Assembly: GCA_024244665.1 (NCBI GenBank)
Contig: JAAEOI010000168.1
Location: 1 to 44,382, forward strand
DNA from: Bacteroidota bacterium
Lineage (GTDB): Bacteria; Bacteroidota; Bacteroidia; Bacteroidales; GCA-2748055
DNA: 44,382 bases
Direction: 5' to 3'
Below are positions 1-8,823 of this stretch, piece after piece. Both the position numbers and the translations under genes were made by a program. Within the stretch, counting starts at the first letter, position 1, and every line of letters begins with the position of its first letter. The notes beneath the pieces were generated by a model, which was not told the origin of the DNA, searched no databases, and worked only from the letters and a program-made list of their open reading frames with translations.

Positions 1-643
1 CCCCGGAGGCATTTGGGATATCTGTCAGAATCTCCCATGCATTGAAGTCAACCAGGAAAGGGTCGTCAAGCCTTCCCCTCCTGATCCCCTGGTCTGTCGC
101 AGCGTAAATGTAGGTGCCGTCGATAGTCACCTGGTTCACTTTCAGAGCATCACCATTATCCCCGATGTAATAGGTATCCCTGATCTCATCCTTCTCCAGG
201 TTGATCACCACAATCCCAAAACCGGTGGAGAGATAGGCATCCGTTCCATGGAAAAAAATATCATAAATGGATTTGTCTCCCGGAATCTGCTTCTTCATGA
301 TATCCGGCATGTTAACAATCACATTGTTCCGTAATACATCAATATTTGAGCTATGGTATGCCAGGATCAGTGTCTCCAGATCACCATTCCAACGCATGGC
401 AGAAATCCCGTTGTCCGACAGACCATCAATCTTCGACAGCTTCTCCACCGAATGATCCTCCAGGTCATAGGTGAACAGTCCTCCGCTGGAAGATCCGAAA
501 ACCCTGTCGTTCGTAACCTCAACAAGGTTACAGTACTTATAAGGCAGGTGTGTTCTCCATTGACCAAGTTTGGTCTGCCCGTCCAATGAGGCTGACAGTG
601 AAAATACCAGGAATAAAAGCAGGTAGGTGAGACGATTTTGCAT
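1..643 (-). CDS. PorZ-like N-terminal beta-propeller protein (partial)
   Basis: The gene starts at ATG 643-641 and runs off the left edge, leaving about 214 residues. The start is followed by a signal peptide (MQNRLTYLLLFLVFSLSASL, then a likely cut before Gln). Next come propeller-like repeats: an opening of the type LGQWRTHLPYKYC, then blocks such as VFGSSSGGLFTYD and KLSKIDGLSDNGISAM. This pattern is typical of the N-terminal propeller of PorZ, a surface component of the type IX secretion system attachment complex in Bacteroidota, and also of two-component-regulator propellers. The C-terminal part that would decide between them (a PorZ beta-sandwich and sorting domain, or a kinase) lies outside the window. 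It follows rdgB with a 42 bp gap and is probably cotranscribed with it. Confidence 0.75.
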   Translation of the reverse strand, partial: MQNRLTYLLLFLVFSLSASLDGQTKLGQWRTHLPYKYCNLVEVTNDRVFGSSSGGLFTYDLEDHSVEKLSKIDGLSDNGISAMRWNGDLETLILAYHSSNIDVLRNNVIVNMPDIMKKQIPGDKSIYDIFFHGTDAYLSTGFGIVVINLEKDEIRDTYYIGDNGDALKVNQVTIDGTYIYAATDQGIRRGRLDDPFLVDFNAWEILTDIPNASG

Positions 644-685
644 ACACGCAGTTCTTTCTATAAATACGGAAATTCCGGGAACATA

Positions 686-1282
686 TTACATCTCATTCAG
701 AAATTGTACAAGTGCATGAACAGCCTTTCCCCGGTGACTGATCCTGTTTTTCTCCTCAGGATCCATCTCTGCAAAGGATAGTGTATATCCATCCGGCCGG
801 AAAAGAGGGTCATACCCAAATCCTTCAGAACCTGAAACCGATTCAGAAATAGCTCCTTCACAAATCCCCTCAAAGCGATGTTCAATCCCTCCCATGATTA
901 ACGAAATGACGGTCCGGAACCGCGCCTTCCTGTTCTTTACACCTTCCATCTCCAGGAGCAGTTTTTTCAAATTCCCCTCCACAGGTGTCATCTCCGGGAA
1001 AACCAGTGAACCTATACGGGAGTACCTGGCAGAATAGACGCCGGGGGCTCCTCCCAGGGCATCCACCTCCAGGCCGGTATCATCCGCAAAACAGCTCCGT
1101 CCGACTTTTTCGTAAATATACCAGGCCTTCTGGGATGCGTTCTCCTCAAGGGTATCGTGGTCCTCCGGGATCTCTTCCGCAATATCCAGCTCATTCAATC
1201 CCACTATCTTAAATCTCTGCGACAGCATAGCGCTTATCTCTCCCAGTTTGTGAAGATTATTTGTAGCAAATACTATTTCCAT
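686..1282 (-). CDS. rdgB: RdgB/HAM1 family dITP/XTP pyrophosphatase
   Basis: Hydrolyses non-canonical purine NTPs (dITP, XTP) to the monophosphate and pyrophosphate, keeping deaminated purines out of DNA and RNA. The 198-residue product has the family signatures: FATNNLHKLGEI near residue 5, FADDTGLEVDALGG at 65-78 with the acidic metal-binding residues, GSEGFGYDPLF, and SHRGKA near the C-terminus. Length is normal. The start is set at ATG 1282-1280. A longer frame would begin at 1303 inside the terminator hairpin of the upstream gene and would add a non-conserved leader. It lies between the stress-protein gene and the porZ-like gene, all on the minus strand. Confidence 0.95.
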   Translation of the reverse strand: MEIVFATNNLHKLGEISAMLSQRFKIVGLNELDIAEEIPEDHDTLEENASQKAWYIYEKVGRSCFADDTGLEVDALGGAPGVYSARYSRIGSLVFPEMTPVEGNLKKLLLEMEGVKNRKARFRTVISLIMGGIEHRFEGICEGAISESVSGSEGFGYDPLFRPDGYTLSFAEMDPEEKNRISHRGKAVHALVQFLNEM

Positions 1283-1287
1283 GACAT

Positions 1288-1316
1288 AAAAAAAAAGGGC
1301 CATTATTAATGGCCCT
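1288..1316 (-). terminator. Rho-independent terminator of the universal stress protein gene
   Basis: Read on the minus strand, a 9 bp stem (AGGGCCATT pairing with AATGGCCCT, bases 1316-1308 and 1304-1296) with a 3-base loop is followed directly by nine T (1296-1288). It sits 24 bp after the stress-protein stop codon and just before the rdgB start, so rdgB would need readthrough or its own promoter. Confidence 0.9.
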
Positions 1317-1339
1317 GAAAGACAAATAAAAAGTGAAAT

Positions 1340-2179
1340 TTATGCGCCTCCGGTAGCCCTGAATCCACCAGCAACCTTTGCAGGCTTCGGGTTCATACAC
1401 ATGACAGGCAGGCCCTCCGGATTGGCAATCAGGTACTGTTCAGGCGCACCCAGAATATAGTCAATCCAATTGATGTCCCTGGTGGCCATCACCAGGATCA
1501 GGTCAGCCTCATGACTTTTGGCGTAACTGACAATCTCCTTTTTGAAACTCTGTTTCCCTTCCGTTGCGATAATTTCATAAGCCACATCATGCCCCTTAAG
1601 GAACGATTCAATGTACCTAATATTTGAGAGGGTCTTTTTTCGGAATCCCTTGTCCTTGGATTTGGACTTCAGGATGATAAATTTCGATCCGAAGTTCCTG
1701 GCCAGGTAGTAAATCCAGTTAGCCTTCTCCTTATTCTCCGTTTTAAAATCGATGGGCAAAAGAATGGTTTCAATCTTCTCCTTTGAAGGCTTGTCCTGAA
1801 CGACTACAAAAGGAATCCGTGAAGAGACCACCACCTTCAGGGCTTTACTGCCAAAAAGCTTCTGAGCACCTTTCATCCCATGGGTACCCATGATGATCAT
1901 CTCGGCTTTAACATCCATGGCTGTATTCCCGATGGCATGCAAAACATTTCCATCAACCACTTCAAAATGAGGCTTCTTTCCATATTCCTTTCCGAGCTTC
2001 TCTGCTGCTGCCTCCAGGTCACTCATTTTGGATCCCGCATCCTTAATGTCCGGAACAATATGAAGAAGGAGGATATCCCTGTTCAGGGATTTTGAAATAT
2101 TTACAGCGTGCTGAAAAGCATTTTCAGCTACCTGCGAGAAGTCCCACGGTACGATAATAGGCCTTTCTAACTTTTCCAT
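1340..2179 (-). CDS. Tandem-domain universal stress protein (UspA family)
   Basis: A 279-residue cytoplasmic protein with two Usp domains in tandem. The first begins RPIIVPWDFS and ends with the nucleotide-binding loop MGTHGMKGAQKLFGS followed by IPFVVVQD, the usual last strand. The second begins IETILLPIDFKTENKEKANW. Its equivalent loop (MATRDINWIDYILGAPEQ) lacks the Gly-x2-Gly pattern, so it probably does not bind ATP in the same way. Usp proteins of this kind modulate stress survival, and no specific target can be read from sequence. The gene has its own terminator and is divergent from the cyclase gene at 2285, sharing a 105 bp intergenic region. Length is normal for tandem Usp proteins. 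Confidence 0.9.
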   Translation of the reverse strand: MEKLERPIIVPWDFSQVAENAFQHAVNISKSLNRDILLLHIVPDIKDAGSKMSDLEAAAEKLGKEYGKKPHFEVVDGNVLHAIGNTAMDVKAEMIIMGTHGMKGAQKLFGSKALKVVVSSRIPFVVVQDKPSKEKIETILLPIDFKTENKEKANWIYYLARNFGSKFIILKSKSKDKGFRKKTLSNIRYIESFLKGHDVAYEIIATEGKQSFKKEIVSYAKSHEADLILVMATRDINWIDYILGAPEQYLIANPEGLPVMCMNPKPAKVAGGFRATGGA

Positions 2180-2284
2180 AAATATCCTAAAGTTTGGTTA
2201 TCAATGACAGGTAAATATATTTTTATATTTTTGATAGTATCTATAATCCGTGGAAATCCGCGGAAGTGGCTCAGTTCCCAAGTT

Positions 2285-5200
2285 ATGAATTTATTTTTCA
2301 AGTCATATAGGATTTGCTTGATTTTTTTCATCCTCTTTGCTTGTGAATCCGGCTTCAATTGGGGAATTGCGCAAGATTACAGCTTCTTTCCCTACCCCTG
2401 GATACAGGAGATAAATCTCCCGGAACATTTCGCCGATATACCCAACGAATCATTCTACCTGGATAATACCGGGACCCTTTTTCTGGGTAAAGCCAACGGA
2501 TTATCCGTCATCAGTGAAAGCAATTCGTACCACCTCCAGATGGAAGGCCCCGTATATGTTTCCGGCAATGGATCGGACACAATTTATTACGCATGCAAGA
2601 ACGATATGGGCTTCCTCCTGAATGATAGATCGGGTAAATTCACTATTCGTTCTCAAAAAGACCGGATCGCAAGGGTAAATCGTAATTTCACACCCTCCCG
2701 GCTGATATGCACGCATGAGGCTGTTTTCATTAATACCAACAGGGGCGTCTATCACTACTGGAAGGGACGTATTCAAAGTTTTCCTTTCCCGGGAGTTATG
2801 GGCAGGCTCCACCTGGTAGGAGGTCGCCTGGTTCTCAGGATGAACCAGGCTGAAACGTATCTGTGGACGGGTAGAGGTTTCAGGAGGATGACTGACCATG
2901 AGATTGGCCTGGACCCGGCACTGCTTATACCTGGCCAAATTGAACTCCGTGAAGGATTTAAATTTTACAATTATCTCGCAAATGATGAGTCAATTGCCAT
3001 ATCCGGGAAGGATGGATTGGTAATCCTTGACCAAAGCGGGAAAGTGGTCGCCGCACTGGGAAAAAGAGAGGGGCTGTCCGGTCATGATATCAGGCAGGTC
3101 AGCATGTGCGATGGCGAAGAATTATGGATCCTTGGGGCCTATTCGCTGCATAAAATCAACCACCCCTCAACCCTGGAGATAATCGAACTGAGACCGGAAA
3201 CTTATGGTCGGATCTATGTTTCTGAAATCAGCGGCCGTAGCATATTCCTGGGGACCAGCCACGGCTTATTTGTTGCAGAACCGGATGAGGGAGAGCGGGG
3301 GCGGTGGAACATCAGGAATATTGCTGGCGATCAGCCTGAGTCATTCCTCCTGATGACACGGGCCGGGAACCAGATTTTTGCAGCAGGGTCAAAACACCTG
3401 GTCACTATCAATAATGAGCTCGTAGAGGCAATCTCTGAGAGAAGTTATACAGGATTACAGGCCATCAACCAGGAACTGGTGGTAGCCGCGGGAGAAAAGG
3501 GACTGAGCAGTTTTCAGCGTACCCCTGCGGGATGGATCTCTAAAGTTATTGATCCTGCGCTCACTAATTCCTTCTCTTTTGCACTTCACAACAACAAAGT
3601 ATTCCTGATTTGTAATAACAGTGTTCAAAGGCTTTCCGATGATTTAAGCAGGAGCATCACCATTCCACTTCGCAGAGAAGATATCCTGCATAAGTTAGTC
3701 ACAATCGACCGGCAGCTATACCTGATTACCGATATCCAGGTATACCGCTATGAAGAGAGTGAAGAGACCTTTCTCCCGGTCGAGAAGGATCATAAGGCCA
3801 GGATATTATCCGTATCGGATATCATTATCCCGGACGAAAACGGCGGTCACTGGATGGTCCTCCACCAGGGAAAATACAGGTCCAGTGTGTTACATGAAAC
3901 CGCCGGCGATGAAACCGATGTCGAGAGCCGTTCTTACCCTGCACTTCAGAACCTGGGAGAGATTATCGGCCTGAACATCCGGGACAGTGTCCTTTGCCTG
4001 ACCGGCATGGACAAGGTGGTGCTGTTTAATACCGGGGTGCTGGACCGGCCAAAGGTTGGGATGCTCCCACGGATCAAACAGGTACCAGGGAGCTCACACA
4101 ACAGATCGCATGTATTTCAGATTGCGGGGCTGGATTTCCAAAGCATCCCGGAACCTGAATTCAGGTTCCGGCTTGTTTCAGGAGGGGAGGAGTGGTCTGA
4201 CTGGAGCAGATCTAGAAAGGTGGTTTTCACCCGCCTGAAGCCCGGATCCTACACCCTGTTTGCACAGGCAAAAGATCTGTATGGCAGCATCTCCGGCTCC
4301 GCTGAAATTCAGTTCAACGTTAAAGCTCCCTTTTACCGGGCCTGGTATGCCTGGACATTCTACGGCCTGGCATTACTGATCATCCTGTTCCTCATCAGGA
4401 AGCTGCGGCTGCTCAATAATCAGCACATCGAGTCGAGGGTGTCATTGCGCCTGCAATCCAAACTGGATGATCTGACCCTTGAGAAAGAGAAGTCGGATAA
4501 ACTGGTGGCCGATATTTTACCGGACCGGACCGCAGAACAGATCAAATCGGTAGGAAAGGCAAAATGGGATAAGTATGAAAGAACAACTGTCCTGTTTTCT
4601 GATATCCAGGGTTTCACAAAGATTGCAGAGGAGATGAATCCCGAGGCCCTCATCGATGAACTGGACCAGTTCTTTTTTCATTTCGATTCGGTGGTGGAAA
4701 AGTACAACATCGAAAAGATTAAAACCATCGGGGATGCCTATATGGCCGCGGGAGGTATTCCGGAAAAAAACAGCACCAACCCGGTTGAAGTGGTACTGGC
4801 TGCTCTGGAGATGCAATCCTATATGAAGAAGTTGAAATCCACAAAAGCAGACATCTGGGATTTGCGCATCGGGGTGCACACTGGTCCAGTCATTGCCGGT
4901 GTGGTCGGCCATAAAAAAGTATCCTACGACATATGGGGAGATACGGTCAATACCGCATCACGGATGGAGTCATCCGGAATGCCAGGCAAGGTGAATATAT
5001 CAGGTATCACCTATGGGATGGTAAAGGACTATTTCCTTTGCGAATACAGGGGTAAACTCCCTGTGAAATACAAGGGAAACATCGACATGTATTTTGTGAC
5101 CGGTCTCCGCCCCGAACTCTCGGTTGACCTGAAAGAGATCCCCAATAAGAGGTTCTACATTAAACTCCAGCTTCTCAGGCTTGGTGACCTGGAAGACAGG

Positions 5201-5755
5201 GTGTTCGAAACCATCCTGGTCAAGCTGCCCGGGAACCTCCATTTTCACTGCAAGGAATATGCCCGGAAATTATATAACCAGTCATTCCTTCTGTGCCGCG
5301 CCGAGGAGATCGAGCAGGAGGACCGCCTCCTGGTAAGGACCGCTGCCCTGATGCTTTACACGGGTCTGACCCAGGCCTACTCCAACTTCGAGAACAGGTC
5401 ATCGGTCATCGCCCGGGAGATCCTGCCGCAATATAAATACTCCGAATTGCAGATCGATAAAATCTGCAACCTTATCTTGGCTACCAAAATTCCCTTCCAA
5501 CCCATCAACCAGCTGGAAAAGATCCTCATCGACACAAAAATGGAGTATATCGGACGGCCCGATTATCCTGACCATATTAAATTACTTTTCCAGGAAATGG
5601 TTGAGAGCGGGGCCAATCTGAATGGCCAGCAATTCAAAAAGCAACAGTTGGAACTTCTCTATACATTTGACTTTTTCACCGTCGCCGCCAGGCGACTCAG
5701 GGAAGTTCCCGGTGAAGAACAACAAACCAACCTTGAGCAGGAAAGGTGGATATAA
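2285..5755 (+). CDS. Membrane adenylate cyclase: propeller, triple-Tyr domain, class III cyclase and degenerate HD domain
   Basis: A 1156-residue protein using ATG 2285, which begins a clear signal peptide (MNLFFKSYRICLIFFILFAC). The upstream part of the frame from 2204 looks non-coding. Order of parts: extracytoplasmic beta-propeller (about 30-610), triple-Tyr-type beta-sandwich (about 615-685), one transmembrane helix (about 690-710), signalling helix, class III cyclase (about 765-945), and a C-terminal HD-like domain (about 960-1140). Cyclase residues all look intact: metal Asp773 and Asp817, adenine-selecting Lys813 and Asp882, and Asn889 and Arg893 for the transition state. ATP to cAMP is therefore the expected reaction. 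The HD part keeps IAREILP, ATKIP and YIGR blocks, but the catalytic His-Asp is Leu1024-Tyr1025. It would sense an external cue and signal across the membrane. The ligand is unknown. Confidence 0.88.
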   Translation: MNLFFKSYRICLIFFILFACESGFNWGIAQDYSFFPYPWIQEINLPEHFADIPNESFYLDNTGTLFLGKANGLSVISESNSYHLQMEGPVYVSGNGSDTIYYACKNDMGFLLNDRSGKFTIRSQKDRIARVNRNFTPSRLICTHEAVFINTNRGVYHYWKGRIQSFPFPGVMGRLHLVGGRLVLRMNQAETYLWTGRGFRRMTDHEIGLDPALLIPGQIELREGFKFYNYLANDESIAISGKDGLVILDQSGKVVAALGKREGLSGHDIRQVSMCDGEELWILGAYSLHKINHPSTLEIIELRPETYGRIYVSEISGRSIFLGTSHGLFVAEPDEGERGRWNIRNIAGDQPESFLLMTRAGNQIFAAGSKHLVTINNELVEAISERSYTGLQAINQELVVAAGEKGLSSFQRTPAGWISKVIDPALTNSFSFALHNNKVFLICNNSVQRLSDDLSRSITIPLRREDILHKLVTIDRQLYLITDIQVYRYEESEETFLPVEKDHKARILSVSDIIIPDENGGHWMVLHQGKYRSSVLHETAGDETDVESRSYPALQNLGEIIGLNIRDSVLCLTGMDKVVLFNTGVLDRPKVGMLPRIKQVPGSSHNRSHVFQIAGLDFQSIPEPEFRFRLVSGGEEWSDWSRSRKVVFTRLKPGSYTLFAQAKDLYGSISGSAEIQFNVKAPFYRAWYAWTFYGLALLIILFLIRKLRLLNNQHIESRVSLRLQSKLDDLTLEKEKSDKLVADILPDRTAEQIKSVGKAKWDKYERTTVLFSDIQGFTKIAEEMNPEALIDELDQFFFHFDSVVEKYNIEKIKTIGDAYMAAGGIPEKNSTNPVEVVLAALEMQSYMKKLKSTKADIWDLRIGVHTGPVIAGVVGHKKVSYDIWGDTVNTASRMESSGMPGKVNISGITYGMVKDYFLCEYRGKLPVKYKGNIDMYFVTGLRPELSVDLKEIPNKRFYIKLQLLRLGDLEDRVFETILVKLPGNLHFHCKEYARKLYNQSFLLCRAEEIEQEDRLLVRTAALMLYTGLTQAYSNFENRSSVIAREILPQYKYSELQIDKICNLILATKIPFQPINQLEKILIDTKMEYIGRPDYPDHIKLLFQEMVESGANLNGQQFKKQQLELLYTFDFFTVAARRLREVPGEEQQTNLEQERWI

Positions 5756-5782
5756 AACATCCTTTTATAACATGATTTCTGA

Positions 5783-5814
5783 ATTGGTGCTGAGAGATTG
5801 ATTGACTACTTTTG
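5783..5814 (+). promoter_or_regulatory. Promoter of ilvE (-33/-7)
   Basis: ATTG (5783-5786), a 20-base spacer and TACTTTTG (5807-5814) match the Bacteroidota primary sigma consensus (TTTG-N19-21-TAnnTTTG). The -7 box ends 19 bases before the ilvE ATG. Confidence 0.75.
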
Positions 5815-5833
5815 ATTCCTCTTCACATAATAA

Positions 5834-6862
5834 ATGCAAAACACCATGGATCTTGACTGGAAAAACCTCGGATTTAATATCATGAAGACAGATTACAACG
5901 TACGGTGTGTCTACCGTGACGGGAAATGGGGTGACATTGAGGTTTCCAGTGACGAAACCATCCCTATCCACATCGGGGCCACCTGTCTGCACTACGGCCA
6001 GGAGTCGTTCGAGGGCCTCAAGGCATACACAGGGGCTGATGGAAAAATCAGGCTGTTCCGGCACGATGAAAATGCCAAAAGAATGCTCAGATCGGCACAG
6101 GGTGTCCTTATGGCTGAAGTCCCTGTGGAACTGTTTATGGAAGCAGTGGAAAAGGTGGTAATGATGAACAAAAAATTTGCACCCCCATATGGCACCGGTG
6201 CCACGCTTTATGTCCGTCCCCTGCTCATCGGCACTGGTCCCGAGGTTGGTGTCAGGCCGGCAAAAGAGTATACCTTCCTGGTATTTGTAATGCCGGTGGG
6301 ACCCTATTTTAAAAGCGGCTTTAAACCTGTTGATATGCTGGTCTGCAGGGATCAGGACCGCGCTGCACCCCAGGGTACAGGTCACCTGAAAGTTGGAGGC
6401 AACTATGCTGCCAGCATGAGTTCAATCTCTGAGGCCCATGAAAAGGGATTTGCCTCGACAATGTACCTCGACGCAAAGGAGAAGAGGTATATTGATGAAT
6501 GCGGGCCTGCCAACTTTTTCGGAATCAGGGACAATACCTATGTGACCCCGGAATCACAATCGATCCTTCCATCAATCACCAACAAGAGCCTTCAGGAACT
6601 GGCAAGAAGTTTTGGAATGAAGGTGGAAGAAAGGCCCATTCTCATTGAGGAACTGGCTGATTTCGAGGAAGCAGGAGCCTGCGGGACCGCAGCCGTTATT
6701 ACCCCCATTCACAGGGTGGCAGACCCTGTAGTGGATGCTGTATATACCTTCGGGAATGCTGACAATCCCGGCCCTGTTACCACCAGGCTTTATGAAACCC
6801 TGGTAGGGATCCAGAACGGCGACATGGAAGATACCTTTGGATGGACCAGGATTCTTGATTAA
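5834..6862 (+). CDS. ilvE: Branched-chain amino acid aminotransferase
   Basis: A fold-type IV PLP enzyme that transfers the amino group between glutamate and the 2-oxoacids of leucine, isoleucine and valine, in the cytoplasm. The 342-residue protein carries the family signatures GQESFEGLKAY (56-66) and GTGHLKVGGNYAAS, with the PLP lysine at Lys186. It also has the substrate-loop region ECGPANFFGI and a C-terminal GTAAVITPI. The long form with an N-terminal LGFNIMKTDY segment matches the BCAT-II subclass common in Bacteroidota. It appears to be a single-gene unit with its own promoter at 5783-5814, and ftsX follows from a separate -7 box. Confidence 0.95.
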   Translation: MQNTMDLDWKNLGFNIMKTDYNVRCVYRDGKWGDIEVSSDETIPIHIGATCLHYGQESFEGLKAYTGADGKIRLFRHDENAKRMLRSAQGVLMAEVPVELFMEAVEKVVMMNKKFAPPYGTGATLYVRPLLIGTGPEVGVRPAKEYTFLVFVMPVGPYFKSGFKPVDMLVCRDQDRAAPQGTGHLKVGGNYAASMSSISEAHEKGFASTMYLDAKEKRYIDECGPANFFGIRDNTYVTPESQSILPSITNKSLQELARSFGMKVEERPILIEELADFEEAGACGTAAVITPIHRVADPVVDAVYTFGNADNPGPVTTRLYETLVGIQNGDMEDTFGWTRILD

Positions 6863-6867
6863 ATTCC

Positions 6868-6875
6868 TATCTTTG
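6868..6875 (+). promoter_or_regulatory. -7 box upstream of ftsX
   Basis: TATCTTTG matches TAnnTTTG exactly and ends 20 bases before the ftsX start. No clear -33 element is seen at the usual spacing, so this is a partial promoter call. Confidence 0.55.
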
Positions 6876-6895
6876 CCACAGCCATTTTTCAGGCT

Positions 6896-7771
6896 ATGTC
6901 AAAGAAAGAAAACAAGACATATTCCCGGAGGATCCGAAGTTCGACGATTACCTCTATAATCAGTATTTCACTTGTATTACTGTTACTTGGCCTCGTGGGC
7001 CTTTTACTGGTAAACGGGCGGAACATTCGGAAGCAGGTAATGGAGAGCCTCGGATTCAATGTGATTCTCAAGGAGAACATCAAGGAGGCTGATATCTACC
7101 AACTCCAGAAAATCCTTGATGCCAGAGTGTACATTTTATCCACCGAATACATCACAAAAGAAGAGGCAGCGCTGGAGACAGAGCTGATGCTGGGTGAGGA
7201 TTTCATCCATTTCCTGGGTTATAATCCTTTACCGCCTTCCATCAGGGTAAGGCTGCACCAGCCCTGGGCCAATCCCGACTCGGTTATGATGATTGAACAG
7301 GACCTGCTTCAGTACGACTCCATCGAAGAGGTCTATTACAAGAAATCGCTTCTCTATGCCATCAATGAAAACATCAGGCAGATTTCACTGGTCATCCTGG
7401 GTTTTTCACTCCTGCTGACCCTGATCTCAGTAACCCTGATAAACAATACCATCCGGTTATCCATCTATTCAAAACGGTTTATTATCAATACCATGCAACT
7501 GGTGGGCGCCACCAGGGGTTTTATACGAATGCCCTTCCTCTACCAGGGAGCCGTCAGGGGTTTTAGTGCGAGCCTGATCTCCCTTGCCATCCTGTTTGGC
7601 CTGGTTTACCTGCTGCAGGAGGAGTTCGAAGGAGTAATCTCGCTGAAGGATTATGATCTGCTGGCCATTCTTGCACTGGGAGTAATCGGAGTTGGCATGC
7701 TGATCAACTGGATATCCACATTTTTTGCAGTCAATAAGTATCTGAATATTAAGACCGATAAGCTATATTAA
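6896..7771 (+). CDS. ftsX: Cell division permease-like protein FtsX
   Basis: The membrane partner of the FtsE ATPase. The FtsEX complex has no export role but relays ATP hydrolysis across the membrane to activate peptidoglycan hydrolases at the septum. The 291-residue protein has the FtsX layout: one transmembrane helix (about 19-40), an extracytoplasmic domain (about 45-155, containing EEVYYKKSLL), and three C-terminal helices. The MQLVGATRGFIRMPFLYQGA block is the classical FtsX cytoplasmic coupling segment. ftsE is not in this window, which is common in Bacteroidota. The gene opens a plus-strand run with DUF3098, uppP, truB and queA, a gene order often conserved in this phylum. Confidence 0.92.
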   Translation: MSKKENKTYSRRIRSSTITSIISISLVLLLLGLVGLLLVNGRNIRKQVMESLGFNVILKENIKEADIYQLQKILDARVYILSTEYITKEEAALETELMLGEDFIHFLGYNPLPPSIRVRLHQPWANPDSVMMIEQDLLQYDSIEEVYYKKSLLYAINENIRQISLVILGFSLLLTLISVTLINNTIRLSIYSKRFIINTMQLVGATRGFIRMPFLYQGAVRGFSASLISLAILFGLVYLLQEEFEGVISLKDYDLLAILALGVIGVGMLINWISTFFAVNKYLNIKTDKLY

Positions 7772-7783
7772 ATTAAGCACGAT

Positions 7784-8047
7784 ATGAGTAATAAAAGTAA
7801 AGGCAAAGAGAGTTTTGCTCTGGGTAAGGAAAACTACCTCCTCCTGGTGATCGGATTTGTCATTATTGTCATAGGTTTTCTCCTGATGATTGGGGGGAAA
7901 TCAGAAGATCCCACAGTATTCAACGAAGAGGCGATCTTCAGCTTCAGGCGCATCACACTCGCCCCCATTGTTGTCCTGGGAGGGTTCATATTTGAAATAT
8001 GGGCCATCATGAAAAAACCCAAATCAACGGAGAATGACCTGGATTGA
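7784..8047 (+). CDS. DUF3098 family small membrane protein
   Basis: An 87-residue protein with two predicted transmembrane helices (about 19-37 and 58-74) joined by a short loop rich in charged residues (GGKSEDPTVFNEEAIFSFRR). The block YLLLVIGFVIIVIGFLLMIGG with the following FNEEIFSFRRI-type motif is characteristic of DUF3098. Members sit almost always between ftsX and uppP in Bacteroidota, which suggests a role in cell-wall assembly or division, but no biochemical function is known to me. It starts 12 bp after ftsX and overlaps the start of uppP by 14 bp. Confidence 0.9.
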   Translation: MSNKSKGKESFALGKENYLLLVIGFVIIVIGFLLMIGGKSEDPTVFNEEAIFSFRRITLAPIVVLGGFIFEIWAIMKKPKSTENDLD

Positions 8048-8819
8048 GGCGCTGATTCTGGGTCTGATTCAGGGCTTGACAGAATTTCTGCCGGTAAGCA
8101 GCAGCGGCCACCTGGAAATCGGGAAGGTGTTGCTGAACGTGAAGGTTAAAGAGGACCTTACCTTCACCGTGCTGGTTCACTTTGCCACGGTCCTGAGCAC
8201 AATTACCGTTTTCTTTGGTGAGATCAAAGGGCTGACCAGGGGACTTTTTGCTTTCAAATGGAACAGTGAAACCAAATATGTGACCCGGATCCTGGTCTCC
8301 ATGATCCCGGTTCTGATTGTGGGTGTGCTGTTCAAGGACGAGGTGGAATCACTCTTTTCAGGCAACCTGACCCTGGTGGGGGTGGCTCTGCTGGTAACAG
8401 CCTCCCTGCTTATCTCCACCCAGCTGGTGAAAGCAGGAACCAAAAAAATTCCGATTCCGGATGCCTTGCTCATGGGGATTGCCCAGGCCATTGCTGTGAT
8501 TCCGGGAATTTCACGGTCAGGCGCAACCATTTCGACCGGGCTCCTCCTTAAAAACGACCGCAACGAAGTGGCCCGCTTCTCATTCCTGATGGTACTGATC
8601 CCCATCATCGGGGCAGCCCTGCTGGACATCCTCTCCCTCTCATCCTCACCAGCTGAACCAGCCATCTCTGCCGGATCCCTGATTATTGGTTTCCTGGCCG
8701 CCTACATCGCAGGATACCTGGCATGCACCTGGATGATCCGACTTGTAAAAAAGGGCAATCTGTACTGGTTCGCACTCTACTGCGCAACGGTAGGAATAAT
8801 CTCAATAGTTTTTGCCTGA
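8034..8819 (+). CDS. uppP: Undecaprenyl-diphosphatase UppP/BacA
   Basis: An integral membrane phosphatase that converts undecaprenyl diphosphate to the monophosphate carrier lipid used for peptidoglycan and O-antigen synthesis. It also confers bacitracin resistance when overproduced. The 261-residue protein has both signatures: the N-terminal E-rich GLTEFLPVSSSGHLEIG (about 14-30) and the central PGISRSGATISTGLLL (about 157-172). Several hydrophobic helices fill the rest. Length is normal. ATG 8034 lies within the end of the DUF3098 gene, implying translational coupling. Supplying carrier lipid fits with ftsX just upstream. Confidence 0.95.
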   Translation: MTWIEALILGLIQGLTEFLPVSSSGHLEIGKVLLNVKVKEDLTFTVLVHFATVLSTITVFFGEIKGLTRGLFAFKWNSETKYVTRILVSMIPVLIVGVLFKDEVESLFSGNLTLVGVALLVTASLLISTQLVKAGTKKIPIPDALLMGIAQAIAVIPGISRSGATISTGLLLKNDRNEVARFSFLMVLIPIIGAALLDILSLSSSPAEPAISAGSLIIGFLAAYIAGYLACTWMIRLVKKGNLYWFALYCATVGIISIVFA

Positions 8820-8823
8820 TTTA

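Noticed and set aside
2204..2284. Upstream start of the cyclase
   Set aside because: It adds 27 residues before a proper signal peptide, and it occupies the likely promoter region shared with the stress-protein gene.
5765..6385. Minus-strand frame of 206 codons
   Set aside because: Shadow of ilvE with no motifs.
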